Notes: a model not told the origin generated them from the letters alone. Counted from the stretch's first letter, positions 1 to 11,330 are shown. The stretch: DNA of 64,000 nucleotides from Sipunculus nudus (GCA_026874595.1 CM049314.1:37059229-37123228); one strand, 5' to 3'. Numbers and translations: made by a program.

Positions 1-1018
1 ATATAGAATTTATGTGTGTACACATTTCTCACATTCTCAATTGGCGGGGGATACAGTCCTCTGAATATTTTCTAGTTTTATCTGAAGGTGAAATCCTACA
101 ATATATCTGACCAATTAATGACCAGCTTTGATTAGCTAAAGTCTGTTAACTGTGTATAAGCGTCTGTGCAAGTATCTGAAACTCTGGACTAATGTCACTT
201 TAATATGTGTCTCACTCAGTTTATATCTTATGTTGATCTTGCAGGATATATGTGATCTTTTTGCAATAATATATATTTTGCTCATTTTATCAAATAAGTG
301 AATATACAAGAATGTAAAATACTGATATGTTACATGGACCTTTAAAAACTGATAAAGATATCTGGAACATTAAAACTTACTTAGGACTCTCAGACTTTAA
401 TTTTGCCCCAAGAGTCTCAGCTAGACTCTCCAAAAGTTTGGCCCTTTATATTTCGTTTCTTTGGGGGGAGGGGGGCATTATGGAAACATACCGGTAGTCA
501 TTTACTGGTAATATTTTCTGTTTTCCGAAGGACACCATATTTTTTTTTGTCATAATATTAATCAGCAACTTTTTTCATTGTTGTTTACAGCCACACATTA
601 CAGAAAGTTTGATGACACAACAGTATTTTTTATTCTAAAGGACATTTTTATTATGGCCTTTCATTCTCACATAGTTACAAAGTTTATTAGGAACACTTTT
701 CACATTTAGTCTGTGCACAAACAGAATGTTTTTTTTATGCATTTTACAAATTACATCTGTTAGAGCCTCATTTTATATATCAGCTTTTACTGGTCTTTCA
801 TAAACACTGACACTATTTCATGTTTTGCTATCCATTACTTGATCAATTTTATCTAGAATGACTCTCACCCAGGTCAAACAGCATCGTAATAAAACAGCAG
901 AATGTTTGAACCTGTCACCATTTCTCATTTATGTTGTGTAATGGATTTCAGTAAGAAGCTTTAGCGTCCCTATTCAATAACACAATCTGTAGACTTTAGG
1001 GAACATTCAGTATTAGTC
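1..1018. other. AT-rich DNA, no gene seen
   Basis: No open frame with coding character, RNA gene or clear repeat was recognised. A short TACCGGTA palindrome lies near 490. Confidence 0.6.
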
Positions 1019-1165
1019 ATGGGCCAGTCGCCGGTGAGACCATCCCTCATGGGACAAGAGACCCCATTGGACATGCATGAAAGGATGGACGGCTCATTTC
1101 TCTATCTTTCTAGCCACCAAGGGGAGCAGCTGAACACCAGACTGAAAGAGATGACTGTCTGATTA
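1019..1165. other. GC-richer island; possible small ORF or conserved noncoding element
   Basis: A compact block distinctly richer in GC than its surroundings. A plus-strand ATG at 1019 opens a 47-codon frame (MGQSPVRPSLMGQETPLDMH at its start) that stops at TGA near 1162. I recognise no family. The frame could be a small ORF or chance; the composition shift alone would also fit a conserved regulatory element. A stretch to about 2100 follows in which I see nothing else. Confidence 0.3.
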
Positions 1166-2104
1166 TAAACATCTCATTTATCCAATCACTTTCAAATGGC
1201 TAATATAATCCTGCACATAATAAGATGTGCAGGCAGGCATCCTTATCAGTATAGAATTTTACCCACAGATAATATAAAACAACACAGGAATTTAAGTTTA
1301 AAATCACCAAATGGCCAAAAGGTTTGTCCAAATTTGAAATGATTGTTATAACTAGCCAAAACATGATCATACCATCAGTCCATGGGGTAATGGGTTTTTC
1401 TACTTAGCCATACATATACTGCCAGTCTATAAGTTAAAGGTGATTACCAGGCAGCTAGAACAATCATGGTGGCTTCAGTAATTTCACCTTATGTCGATTA
1501 ACATTAAGACCCTTGGCACCTCAAAATGACTTAACCAAAGTGCTGTTAGGTCAATGTCTGGATCATTCAGGCACCAGAGAGTAAGAGAGCAGCCCTCTGC
1601 CATGACTGCTGATACTGCCTACTTCTCTATAGGGGTAGGCTATGAATGAGCCTATTGACCTTTAGATAAGAGGGATGGTAGGTAGGTCTGATATCCTACA
1701 ATGTAACTGTCATATGTGTGTGTGTTAATTATTAGCTGAATCTCCCCAAGACCAAGTCCCTGCAACTGTTGACAGTTTAAGTGTGAGACTTTGATATGTT
1801 ATAGTGTAGAAGTTCTTTTCCACGAGCATGTACACTAGGCGTAACAGTTAGCCATCTGCTGTGGTCGAGTCAAGGAGCAAATATTACATGTTTATTAATT
1901 AAAATATGGGACATGTGAGCTAAAGACTCTGAAAGCTAGGAGTCCCAATTCCAAGGATAGGATTTTTTTGTGTATCTTTGTTGATGTTATGGACCCAAAC
2001 ACTTATTGCCAATCATCACTCACAGATGTCCCTGGTGTGGTTGGGCAATTGATATTTGATTGATTTTCCATCTCGTTTTTGGTCACAGCTCCCATTACAT
2101 ATCA
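1166..2104. other. AT-rich DNA, nothing recognised
   Basis: No gene, RNA or repeat family could be supported on either strand. Confidence 0.55.
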
Positions 2105-2139
2105 TTGTATCGCCAGACATAGTCTGGAGATACTATGGT

Positions 2140-3080
2140 TTAGGCACGCCCTTACAGAAAAAAAGCATAGTTTAAGCACAGTCAAGAAGCACAGAAAAAG
2201 CACAATAGAAGTATAAATGGAGCATGCTTTAAGCACAGCTGTGGCATATAAAAAGCACCTTTTAAGCATATTCAGAATGTGCTTAAATGTTACTGGAATT
2301 GAAATGGCACTTAGAAAATATTTGAGCAGGAGCACAATAAAAGCACATAAAAAGCATACTTAGAGCACTTTTAAAGCACATTTTCAGCACACGAGAAGTA
2401 TTCACTGAAGCACAGAAAAAGCATACCAGGAGCACTTTTGAAGCACAGTTTCAGCACATGAGAAGTACTCATGGAAGCACAGATAAAACATACCTGGAGC
2501 ACTTTTTAAGCACATATTTAGCACATGAGAAGTATTCATGGCAGCACAGAAAAAGCATACTTGAAGCACTTTTGAAGCACTGTTTCAGCACATGAGAAGT
2601 ACTCATGGAAGCACAGAAAAAGCATACCTGGACCACTTTTTAAGCACATATTCAGCACATTAGACGTATTCATGGAAGCACAGAAAAAGCATACTTGGGG
2701 CACTTTTGAAGCACAGTTTCAGCACATGAAAAGTATTCATGGAAGCACAGAAAAAGCACCATTGGAGCACTTCTGAAGTACAGTTTCAGCACATAAGAAG
2801 CACATTTGAAGCACTCATGGAAGCACAAAATAAGCATAATTGGAGCACTTCTGAAGTGCAGTTTCAGCACATAAGAAGCACATTTGAAGCACTCATGGAA
2901 GCACAAAATAAGCACAATTGGAGCACTTCTGAAGTACAGTTTAAGCACATAAAAAGCACAGTTGAAGCACCCATGGAAGCCCAGAATCAGCACTTTTGGA
3001 ACACTCCTGAAGTACAGTTTCATCATATAAGAAGCACATCTGAAGACATACAAGATACAACAAGAATGAATCAACAAACC
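2140..3080. repeat. AGCAC tandem array with 67- and 78-bp units built of 11-bp subunits
   Basis: From about 2340 to 2740 the unit is 67 bp (landmark GAGAAGTA at 2393, 2460, 2527, 2594, 2661 and 2728). From about 2790 to 2990 it becomes 78 bp (landmark ACATAAGAAG at 2791, 2869, 2947). Both dissect into 11-bp subunits mostly beginning AGCAC: 5x11+12 = 67 and 6x11+12 = 78, so the longer unit has gained one subunit. Degenerate units extend to both sides. The open frames on both strands here are products of the 78-bp (26-codon) periodicity and are not convincing genes. Confidence 0.85.
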
Positions 3081-3099
3081 ATGAGCACTTAAAAACATG

Positions 3100-3720
3100 A
3101 TATTTAGCATACAATCACATTCATCTAAAGAAATGGACAAACTGAATGCAAGATATTATTAAGTTTATTCCAAATTATCATTGTTTAAGATGAACTCTGT
3201 TTTTATTAAGGCTGAACTGTTATCTGGCTTTCCAGTACAGCTTATTACCTCGCAAAATACCCTGCATCTTCATTTTTGGCAAGCATTTCCTGCATTATAC
3301 ATCATATTTTATTTTTCAAACTGCATGCATTAACTATTGAATATATCAAAGTCTTTAACATATTGAAGCTGTCCCTCATTACATGCACTGTTTATAACAG
3401 AAAAGACAATATTTTGAACAGTGACACCCATGTCATTTGAAGCCATATTTGAATTTATGAGTATTATTTTCATTCTTTTTATATTTTTAAAAGTGTAACA
3501 CATTGGGAAATAAGTAATCATATACCTTAATTCTTTAGGTTTCAAGGCATGTTTGGAAACTAATGGTAAACACAAAAGATCAACGTGTTTCACTAAGTAA
3601 TGTTTAACTCACTTTAGTTGAAAAGGTTTTCCCTCCTGTTTAGTATACACATGTTGCTGCGTAGCCTTGACCTTTTCATATGCTGCCCTCTACCAGGGTG
3701 CAAACTAAACTATGATATTC
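3100..3720. other. Non-repetitive AT-rich spacer inside element 1
   Basis: A stretch between the regular and degenerate AGCAC arrays with no recognisable gene. An 87-codon minus-strand frame is present but shows no family motif and is AT-rich like its surroundings. Confidence 0.5.
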
Positions 3721-3724
3721 CATA

Positions 3725-4375
3725 CTTTAAAAAAAGCACAACTTCAGCAAAACAAAACTTAAAATTATACACATCAGTACAAGCCATTTCACTTGCTTAT
3801 ATCTTAAGGACAATTTTGGAAGCACACAGGAAGTACAAATGAAGCATATTTGAGGTTTGTTTTGGACTTAGCAGATTTTGGAGTTTATTTTCAAGTATGT
3901 TATTCATATTCAAAGTACTTCTGAAGCACACTGGAAGCATGGTCCCACTTTGTCATATTCCATTCTCTATCAAGGAGCACAATTTAAGCACAGTAGGACT
4001 CATATATTACTCGTCAGAACAATGCATTTCCTATGCTCATTTGTTAAGGAAAATTTTGGAAGTACAAAATAAGTTCTAATGAAGCATATTTTAGGTACAT
4101 TTTGAACTTTTAAGTTTTTGGTATTGATGATAAAGTATGAATGAACCAGTTTAAGAAGCACAAATTAAGTACTATTGGAGCACATAATAGGTAGGTTTCA
4201 TACTTAAAGAGTTTGTGGTGTTCACTGAAAGCACAAATGAGGTACATTTAAAGCATAGTTTGAGCATCCAGTAAAATTTCTAAGTTCTCAAAAAGCACAC
4301 TTAAAGCACTTTTCAAGACTGAATTTTGCTGAAAAGCACAAAATAAGCACTAATGAAGCACACTTTAACTATACT
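3725..4375. repeat. Degenerate AGCAC array
   Basis: Scattered AGCACA and GAAGCATATTT words on irregular spacing, evidently decayed copies of the array at 2140-3080. No intact period remains. Confidence 0.6.
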
Positions 4376-4402
4376 CCATGCCCGAAAATTTCTGTAAGGG
4401 CG

Positions 4403-4434
4403 GTCGCACCGCCGGAGCCGCCGCCGCCGCCGCA
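4403..4434 (+). repeat. GCC trinucleotide block at the head of the dimeric array
   Basis: A run of about five GCC triplets in a GC-rich context that contrasts sharply with the AT-rich flanks. The minus strand of the element at 37669-38840 has an equivalent block (plus-strand coordinates 38782-38799). Confidence 0.75.
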
Positions 4435-4439
4435 GAGAT

Positions 4440-6540
4440 TTCTTTTGGACACAATAACTCAAAAAATATTTCACGGATCTTTACCAAACTTGGTATATGT
4501 ATAGATATGGGTGAGAGGACAACGCCTATTTAAAATGAGGTCATGACCTCAACTAGGAGAGTGACCTTGACCTTGAATAGGTTCAATTTTGGGGAAAATC
4601 ACACAAATTCTTAAATATCTCAAGAAAACTTGCATGGATTGATCCCAAAATCAAGTTGATCGAAGATCATGGATAGGGTTGTCATGTTCCAGAAACTGGT
4701 GGCGCCACCTATTATTCTTTACTTGTTTTCATGCCGTTTAATATCCCCAAAATTGCTACTTGACAGTACTGTGAGCATTATAAGTAAAAAACTAATGGAC
4801 AAATTTCTTTCATATTATGCAGATACATAGATATGGGTTATGGGATGATGTTTATTTAAATTGGGGTCATGAGCTTTCATATGAGAGTGGCCTTGACCTT
4901 GAATATTGCCATATATGGTGAAAATCACACAAAATCATTAATTTCTCAATAAGGGATGCATGCATTGGTCCAAAAATCAACTTGACCGAAGATCTTGGAT
5001 AGTAATGTCATGTACCAGAAACAGGTTGCGCCACCTGTTATTCTTTTACTTGTTTTCGTGCTGTTTAATACCCCATCATTGCTACTTAACAGTACATGTA
5101 TAACCTGTGAGCATTATAAGTCAAAAACTAATGGACAGATTTCTTTCATATTATGCATATACATAGACATGGGTTATGGGATGATGTATATATAAATTGG
5201 GATCATGACCTTTCCTATTAGAGTGGCCTTGACCTTGAATATTGCCATATATGGTGAAAATTACACAAAATCATTAATATCTCAATAAGGGATGCATGCA
5301 TTGGTCCAAAAATCAACATGTTCGAAGATCTTGGAAAGTATTGTCATGTACCGGAAACAGGTGGCGCCACCTGTTATTCTTTTACTTGTTTTGTGCCGTT
5401 TAATTCCCCATCATTGCCATTTATCAGTACTGTGAGCATTATAAGTCAAAAACTAATGAACAAATTTCTTTCATATTATGCATATACATGGATATGGGTT
5501 ATAGGATAATGTTTATTTGAATAGGGGTCATGACCTTTCCAATGAGTGGCCTTGACCTTGAATATTGCCATATATGGTGAAAATCACACAAAATCATTAA
5601 TTTCTCAATACGGGATGCATGCATTGGTCCAAAAATCAACTTGACCGAAGATCTTGGATAGTAATGTCATGTACCGGAAACAGGTGGCGCCACCTGTTAT
5701 TCTTTTACTTGTTTTCGTGCCGTTTAATACCCTATCATTGCCCACTTAACAGTACATTTATAACCTGTGAGCATTATAAGTCAAAAACTAATGGACAGAT
5801 TTCTTTCATATTATGCATATACATAGACATGGATTATGGGATGATGTATATATAAATTGGGGTCATGACCTTTCCTATTAGAGTGGCCTTGACCTTGAAT
5901 ATTGCCATATATGGTGAAAATTACACAAAATCATTAATATCTCAATAAGGGAAGCATGCATTGGTCCAAAAATGAACATGTTCGAAGATCTTGGAAAGTA
6001 TTGTCATGTACTGGAAACAGGTGGCGCCACCTGTTATTCTTTTACTTGTTTTGTGCCGTTTAATACCCCATCATTGCCATTTATCAGTACTGTGAGCATT
6101 ATAAGTCAAAAACTAATGGACAAATTTCTTTCATATTATGCATATACATGGATATGGGTTATAGGATAATGTTTATTTGAATAGGGGTCATGACCTTTCC
6201 AATGAGTGGCCTTGACCTTGAATATTGCCATATATGGTGAAAATCACACAAAATCATTAATTTCTCAATAAGGGATGCATTGATTGGTCCAAAAATCAAC
6301 TTGACCGAAGATCTTGGATAGTGTTGTCATGTACGGGAAACAGGTGGTGCCACCTGTTATTCTTTTACTTGTTTTCGTGCCGTTTAATACCCCATCATTG
6401 CCACTTAACAGTATTGTGAGCATTATAAGTCAAAAACTAATGGACAGATTTCTTGCATATACATAGACATGGGTTAGGGGATGATGTATATTGAAATTTG
6501 GATCATGACCTTTTCTATAAGAATGACCTTTTCTATGAGT
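4440..6540 (+). repeat. Dimeric tandem array (about 323/336-bp monomers, 660-bp dimer) with a GGCGCC palindrome
   Basis: The palindrome GGTGGCGCCACC, or a one-base variant, lies at 4698, 5024 (variant), 5360, 5683, 6020 and 6343 (variant). Spacings are 326, 336, 323, 337 and 323, so alternating monomers form a ~660-bp higher-order unit. Each monomer also carries a 'GTGGCCTTGACCTTGAATATTGCC' segment and a GGTTATGGGATGATGT-type segment. In several monomers the palindrome extends to 18 bp (ACAGGTGGCGCCACCTGT). Period lengths are not all multiples of three, so the ~65-codon frames seen in each unit are not a coding array. Confidence 0.88.
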
Positions 6541-6587
6541 GTGGTCTGATATTAATTGTTGCTGAAGATGGGGGACCTATTCTTAAA

Positions 6588-6600
6588 GGGGGGGGGGGGG
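6588..6600 (+). repeat. Poly-G tract next to the element 1 3' end
   Basis: Thirteen consecutive G just upstream of the 3' inverted repeat and hairpin of element 1. It could form a G-rich structure or be an expansion or assembly-prone run. Confidence 0.8.
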
Positions 6601-6650
6601 ATTAATTGTCTGGGGATACTATGGCACCTGCGGTGCCAAGAAATATCTAG

Positions 6651-7259
6651 TTTCAGTATATCTTTTATTTGATAGGCACTATATTATAGTTAAATAATGT
6701 AAATCACATGGAAATTGTTACATTTGTTAACTAATTCTATGTACAGGCAGATTCAAAATTTGGTTGCTCACAAGCACGGGTTGTTGTCAGCAAAGATCTC
6801 TGGGTAATGGCCTAGAAAAATACAAACACCAAATTAGTTGTGATTTAATCAATTCTAGGAGTGCAGGCAAAAGTGGAAATTAAAAAAAAAATATTGATAA
6901 ATGAGATGAGATAATTGAGTGAATTAGATCAGAGTGCTGTTTTGGGTGCTATTGACAGATTTGGGCTTTATCAAATCAACTTTATGTTAGAATAGGGATG
7001 GGGGCTGAACATCTTTCAATCATAACATGTCTCAGAGATAAATTTGATTAATTTGCCTTATTTGGATTCCTTGACAGTTTTCTGCTGTTATTAGACAGAT
7101 TCCAGTGTCATATGCAGCATCAGTGCTTGCTAGGATTTTGTTAGTTAAAGAAAAGACCAGCTCATCCAAGATTTAAATTAATTTATATTTTAAAATTTCT
7201 AACATAATTTATCATAGTAAATATAAAATCATATTTAATTTACAACCATTTTTTTTCTA
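6651..7259. other. AT-rich DNA, nothing recognised
   Basis: No gene or repeat family supported. Confidence 0.55.
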
Positions 7260-7271
7260 TATGATCATGTT

Positions 7272-7440
7272 TAGCTCAGCTGATTGAAAGTCAACTGAGG
7301 TATAGTAGTGGTGCTTTGTCATCCATCTGGGCATCAGAATCATAACCACTGGACGTAGTAACTTCTTATTAATAATCCAGAGAGGTCAAATAAAAATCTC
7401 CTTGGGAACCTGAAAGTTTGTAACTGTGACCTATATCCCT
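7272..7440 (+). repeat. Decayed interspersed repeat (TTTAGCTCA family)
   Basis: It opens with TTTAGCTCAGCTGATTGAAA and a partial fold-back, and ends with a CTCCTTGGGAACCTGAAA...TGTGACCTAT segment. The same opening and closing words occur in order at 53348-53570, so these are two copies of one family. This copy is more decayed. Confidence 0.6.
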
Positions 7441-7599
7441 TAATTGAGCCACGGGGCTTGTTTTGTGCACCTCAGAATAATTTCAAATTTGATTATAACC
7501 TCCAGTATCTTGATAATTAAGGCATGACATGCTTTAATGTTTACTCAGCTTATTGATTATGTTCAGTTTCATCAGCTGCTTAAGGATGGTGAAGCCACA

Positions 7600-8310
7600 T
7601 GTATTTTTCTAATACTTCTCATCCACTTGATCTACACCTGAGGACTTGGTTTTTGGCAATCTTCAGTTTAGACCATGGAAGTCAGTTGCTGGTACCTCAT
7701 CCTCCACTTACCTTCTCAAAGTTTTCCTTGGTTTATCAATTTTCCTTGTTGGTTCCAGTCTATAGCCTGCCCGGTGATGTTACTTGGCGGTTTTTACATA
7801 GCTTGTGGGCAATCCAACCCCACTTTCTTTTCCTGATCTCTTGGCTGGTCGGTGTTTGGTTGGCTTTCTCCCACAGTTGTAAGTTAGAGATCTTGTCCTG
7901 CCATTGGATCTTGAGGATACAGCTTAGACATCTTTTGATGAATGTCTACAGCTTGTTTGATATGTCCTTGGTGACACTCCAAGTTTCGGACCCATATAGA
8001 AGATCTGACTTGACATTGGTGTTATATATTCTGATCTTCATCCTGTTGGAGAAGGCTTTGGAGTTCCATATCAGTCTGAGGGTGTTAGAGGAGCATCGTA
8101 CGTGCCTTGCTGATCCTGGATCTCACATCATCATCTGCTCCTTCTGTGATGTAGACAATGCTGCCAAAGAAGACAAATTTGTCAGTTTCCAGAGGCGTTA
8201 CTCCATTCAAATGGATGTAGTCTTTTGCTGCTTGTTATTTAGTTTCAGCAGCTCTGCTTTGCCTATTATTTCAGCTGGAGACATGTTTTCTTGGTCAGAA
8301 GGAATGTAGT
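7600..8310 (-). pseudogene. Decayed non-LTR retrotransposon (LINE) fragment: reverse transcriptase C-terminal region
   Basis: Read on the minus strand, the block contains the typical C-terminal part of a LINE reverse transcriptase polyprotein. In order: LETDKFVFFGSIVYITEGAD and DVRSRISKAR (about 8200 down to 8100); after a frameshift, IWNSKAFSNRMKIRIYNTNV and KSDLLYGSETWSVT (about 8080-7960); then CLSCILKIQWQDKISN, QEIRKRKWGWIAHKL and finally GKLIKPRKTLRR. This is the 'KFTYLGS...LLYGxETW...LRRIxxIRWxDxISN...RRRxWxWxGH' series known from RTE/CR1-type elements. At least one frameshift, several stops and no upstream catalytic palm show it is dead. A 236-codon open frame on the plus strand is an accidental antisense frame. 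Confidence 0.75.
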
Positions 8311-8407
8311 CTTGCTTTTTCTAAGGCAAGAAAGTATGTGCTTATGAAGAAATATTGGAGGAAGTTTGATATTATTTTTTAATTTAAATGTTCGACAGTA
8401 GTATTTA

Positions 8408-9695
8408 TTAAGGCCCCACTTGACAAGCGGTGCCCTATAATGATCACTGTGTCAGTCTGTCCTTCCGTCCTTCCGTCAGTGACACTTTCTTTCGCATGCG
8501 ATAACTCAACAACAACATACTGCAGCATTCCCAAATTCACATGGATGATTGGTACCTATGAGGGCTCCAGACCTATCGAATTACAGACTTGTTGGAATTC
8601 AAATATGGCCGCGACAGCCCAATCGCTTATTTTCTTTCGCACACGATAACTCAACAACAACATACAGCAGCTTTCCCAAATTCACAGAGGTGATTGGTAC
8701 CTATGAGGGCTTCAGACCTATCGAATTACAGACTTGTCGGAATTCAAATATGGCTGCCACAGCCCAATCGCTGATTTTTTTGCACGTGATTACTCAACAA
8801 CAACATACTGCAGCTTTCCCAAATTCACAGGGATGATTGGTTCCTATGTTGGCTTCAGACCTATCGAATTACAGACTTGTTGTAATTCAAATATGGGCGT
8901 GACAGCCCAATCGCTTATTTTCTTTCACACGTGATAACTCAACAACAACATACTGCAGATTTCCCAAATTCACAGGGATGATTGGTACCTATGTTGGCTC
9001 CTGACCTATCGAATTACAGACTTGTTGGAATTTAAATATGGCTGCGACAGCCCAATCGCTTATTTTTTTTTGCACGCGATAACTCAACAACAACATACTG
9101 CAGCTTTGCCGAATTCACAGGGATGATTGGTACCTATGAGGGCTCCAAACCTATTGAATTACACACCTGTCAGAATTCCAATATGGCCTCCACAGCCCAA
9201 TTGCTGATTTTCCTTCATGTGCGATAACTCAACAACCTCCTGCAGCTTTCCCAAATTCACAGGGATGATTGGTACCTGTAAGGGCTTCAGACCTTTTGAA
9301 TTACAGACCTGTTGGAATTTCAATAAGGCTGCCACTCTCCAATTGCTGATTTTCTTTCATGCGTGATAACTAAACAATAACATACATCAGCTTTTCCAAA
9401 TTTACAGGGATCATTGGTCCTTATGAGGGCTCCAGACCTATTGAATTACAGACTTGCTCAAAATCAAATATGGCTAACAGACTACATTCGCTGATTTTCT
9501 ATTGCACACATTATTTCAGACATATCTTCCTTAATCCAGTATTATATTTTCCCTCATGCATATTGATAGAAATCTGTTACTGTTTGTGATATTTTTCATA
9601 TTTAACTTAAGTTTTCACCCATATATAAACTACCGGTAGTCCAGCACTAGCAGAAATGCGGGGCCCTCTGAGGACCATTGTCCGACCACATCTAG
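8408..9695 (+). mobile_element. Probable Helentron-like non-autonomous element (element 2)
   Basis: The right end has GCGGGGCCCT (9658-9667), partly complementary (8/10) to AAGGCCCCAC (8410-8419) at the left. It is followed by a short hairpin GGAC-CATT-GTCC (9672-9683), eight bases, CTAG (9692-9695) and T. This repeats the element 1 architecture, but the hairpin and the inverted pair are weaker. The interior is a tandem array of ~145 bp with no transposase frame. Confidence 0.45.
8480..9500 (+). repeat. About 145-bp tandem repeat, seven units
   Basis: The landmark ATAACTCAACAAC (with variants) recurs at 8501, 8646, 8789, 8934, 9079, 9224 and 9366, spacing 142-145 bp. Each unit also has CCCAAATTCACAGGGATGAT, a TCAGACCTATCGAATTACAG segment and a CAGCCCAATCGCT segment. 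Divergence increases to the right. Overlapping short frames in the units are repeat artefacts. Confidence 0.88.
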
Positions 9696-11150
9696 TTTCT
9701 TATTTCCTTCATTTGGAACATGGTCTATAAAACTTATTTTTAATTTTTTTTTGTGATTTATGTCAGTATTTACTTATGTTACAAACTGCATATACCAGGT
9801 ATGCTTCACATTTTATGCTATCATATGTTAACATTTTTGTGATAAATTGTGAACATTTGTTGATATTTTTATTCAGATTAAGCTGTAGATGACCATGGTA
9901 TCATGGGGATTATTAGAGATATTTATAATCAATATGATACATTTATTGTATTTACATGTGATCATATTTACCAGGCAAGAGCCTGCAAAGTATGTGCAGC
10001 AGGGAGGCTTTGGGAGAAGGATTTTAAGTGCAAGGTGCTTATAACTCCTGAAGCAAAAAATACTTTAATGTTTAGAAATCTTCCAAAGAACGACATTCAC
10101 CGGTGCAGCAAGATGCCATTTCACTCTTTATACCACAGACTATTTCATCCAAAAAATCCCATGTTACTATGGCAACCACTGTGAGTCATTATGGAGCTTG
10201 TATCAGCTGTGACAATAAGGGAGGTGAGAAACCTGCTCCGTGCCTGCCCACAAGAAACTGCTGTTTCTCCTTCATTGGCAAAGCTGATTGTCCTTCAATA
10301 TTTTAATGGTAGTAGTGAAGACAAAGCAATCAGACAGGTTGATCGACAACCAATTAAAATCAAAATTGCCTTTAAAGGCAATGTAATTGTGTTTGTGGCA
10401 TGTGACAGAAAATATTAAAAGTCCATCAGGAAACTTATAGGGAACGCTGCAGCAAAAGGGTAATTGTCTCTGGGAATGCATTTATGCCTGTGGTATGTGT
10501 CTTTTATGTTTCTCCCTTTCAGTGTTACAGGTCTTAATGTCTCATGCAAGGTGAATGCAGAAATATTACCTCCCAGGGATTTCTTATTTGATTATTGTTT
10601 CTTCCTTTATTCCTTTATTTTTGATTTATTCTCACATTATGTGACCATTGTAGATTTGATGAAAGTATCTATTTGTATATATTGTAACACTGATAAAAAG
10701 CACTTTTATATAGTTTCAACATTACCAAAATATACAATTGATGATGATACAGTAAACGCTAATATCAACATAAATATACACTCACAGGTGGGAGTTTAAA
10801 TCAAGGTAGTTCTGCAAATACATGTATACATGACACAGTCTGGGCACATTTATATCTGCTTTGGACCTCAAAGAACACTCCCTCCAAAAACATGCAGTGC
10901 CATCATGCTCCTTTTCACTATATATCCACAGAATGGCCAAAAATTTATATATTAATAATATATAGTATTTATATAGCACCAATTCTCCGATGGTCGGACC
11001 CACAGTGCAGTTCACACACACACATACCCACTTACAATTTCATGGAAATCTACTTTCTGTGCCTGACTTAAAAAAAAAGAAATGAACATTATTAATTAGA
11101 AACCATATAGACTTATACAATCAAGTTACAGTCTGGCAGTGTATATCCTT
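9696..11150. other. AT-rich DNA, no supported gene
   Basis: Several frames of 67-111 codons are present, but they overlap each other, have no recognisable motif and share the base composition of the surrounding DNA. Confidence 0.5.
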
Positions 11151-11330
11151 CTATAATTTGCAGAGGAGGGTGTGGTCATCCTCAGAGCGTTTCACTCATT
11201 ACAACTCGGCAGATAAGGATAAATTGGCCAATAGGCTATTCCATAGATGAATTCCCATCTTGAGACTGTCCATGCAGTACCATCCTGTCATAATTCTGGG
11301 CCCTTATCAAACCTTCATGTTGCAAAATTT
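11151..11330. other. GC-richer unique island, possible conserved noncoding element
   Basis: A locally GC-enriched, non-repetitive stretch without an open frame. Proposed only from composition. Confidence 0.25.

Larger units (their letters stand above)
2147..4402. repeat. Internal 14-bp perfect inverted pair bracketing the AGCAC array
   Basis: CGCCCTTACAGAAA at 2147-2160 is the exact reverse complement of TTTCTGTAAGGGCG at 4389-4402. The pair brackets the AGCAC-rich block inside element 1 and could mark a nested element or a fold-back within the larger one. Confidence 0.6.
2105..6650 (+). mobile_element. Helentron-like non-autonomous element (element 1)
   Basis: The left end carries GTATCGCCAGAC (2107-2118), which folds back on GTCTGGAGATAC (2122-2133). 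The right end has the subterminal partner GTCTGGGGATAC (6608-6619, 11/12 complementary to the left end). It is followed by a perfect hairpin GGCACC-TGC-GGTGCC (6623-6637), nine bases, CTAG (6647-6650) and a T outside. A 5' inverted repeat paired with a subterminal 3' copy, then hairpin plus CTAG, is the arrangement known for the Helentron group of rolling-circle transposons. The inside is almost entirely tandem repeat, with no Rep/helicase frame, so it is non-autonomous. An alternative is two fused elements, because a second inverted pair (2147-2160 with 4389-4402) brackets the first array. Confidence 0.62.

Noticed and set aside
4995-6169. Set of similar 60-78-codon frames suggesting a repeated gene family
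   Set aside because: They lie in successive monomers of a tandem array whose period is not consistently a multiple of three, with no conserved start or end.
7599-8309. 236-codon plus-strand open frame that looks like a multi-pass membrane protein
   Set aside because: The minus strand reads as a decayed LINE reverse-transcriptase C-terminus; the plus frame is its antisense shadow.
9903-10799. Cluster of 67-111-codon frames
   Set aside because: Overlapping frames, AT-rich codon use and no motif.
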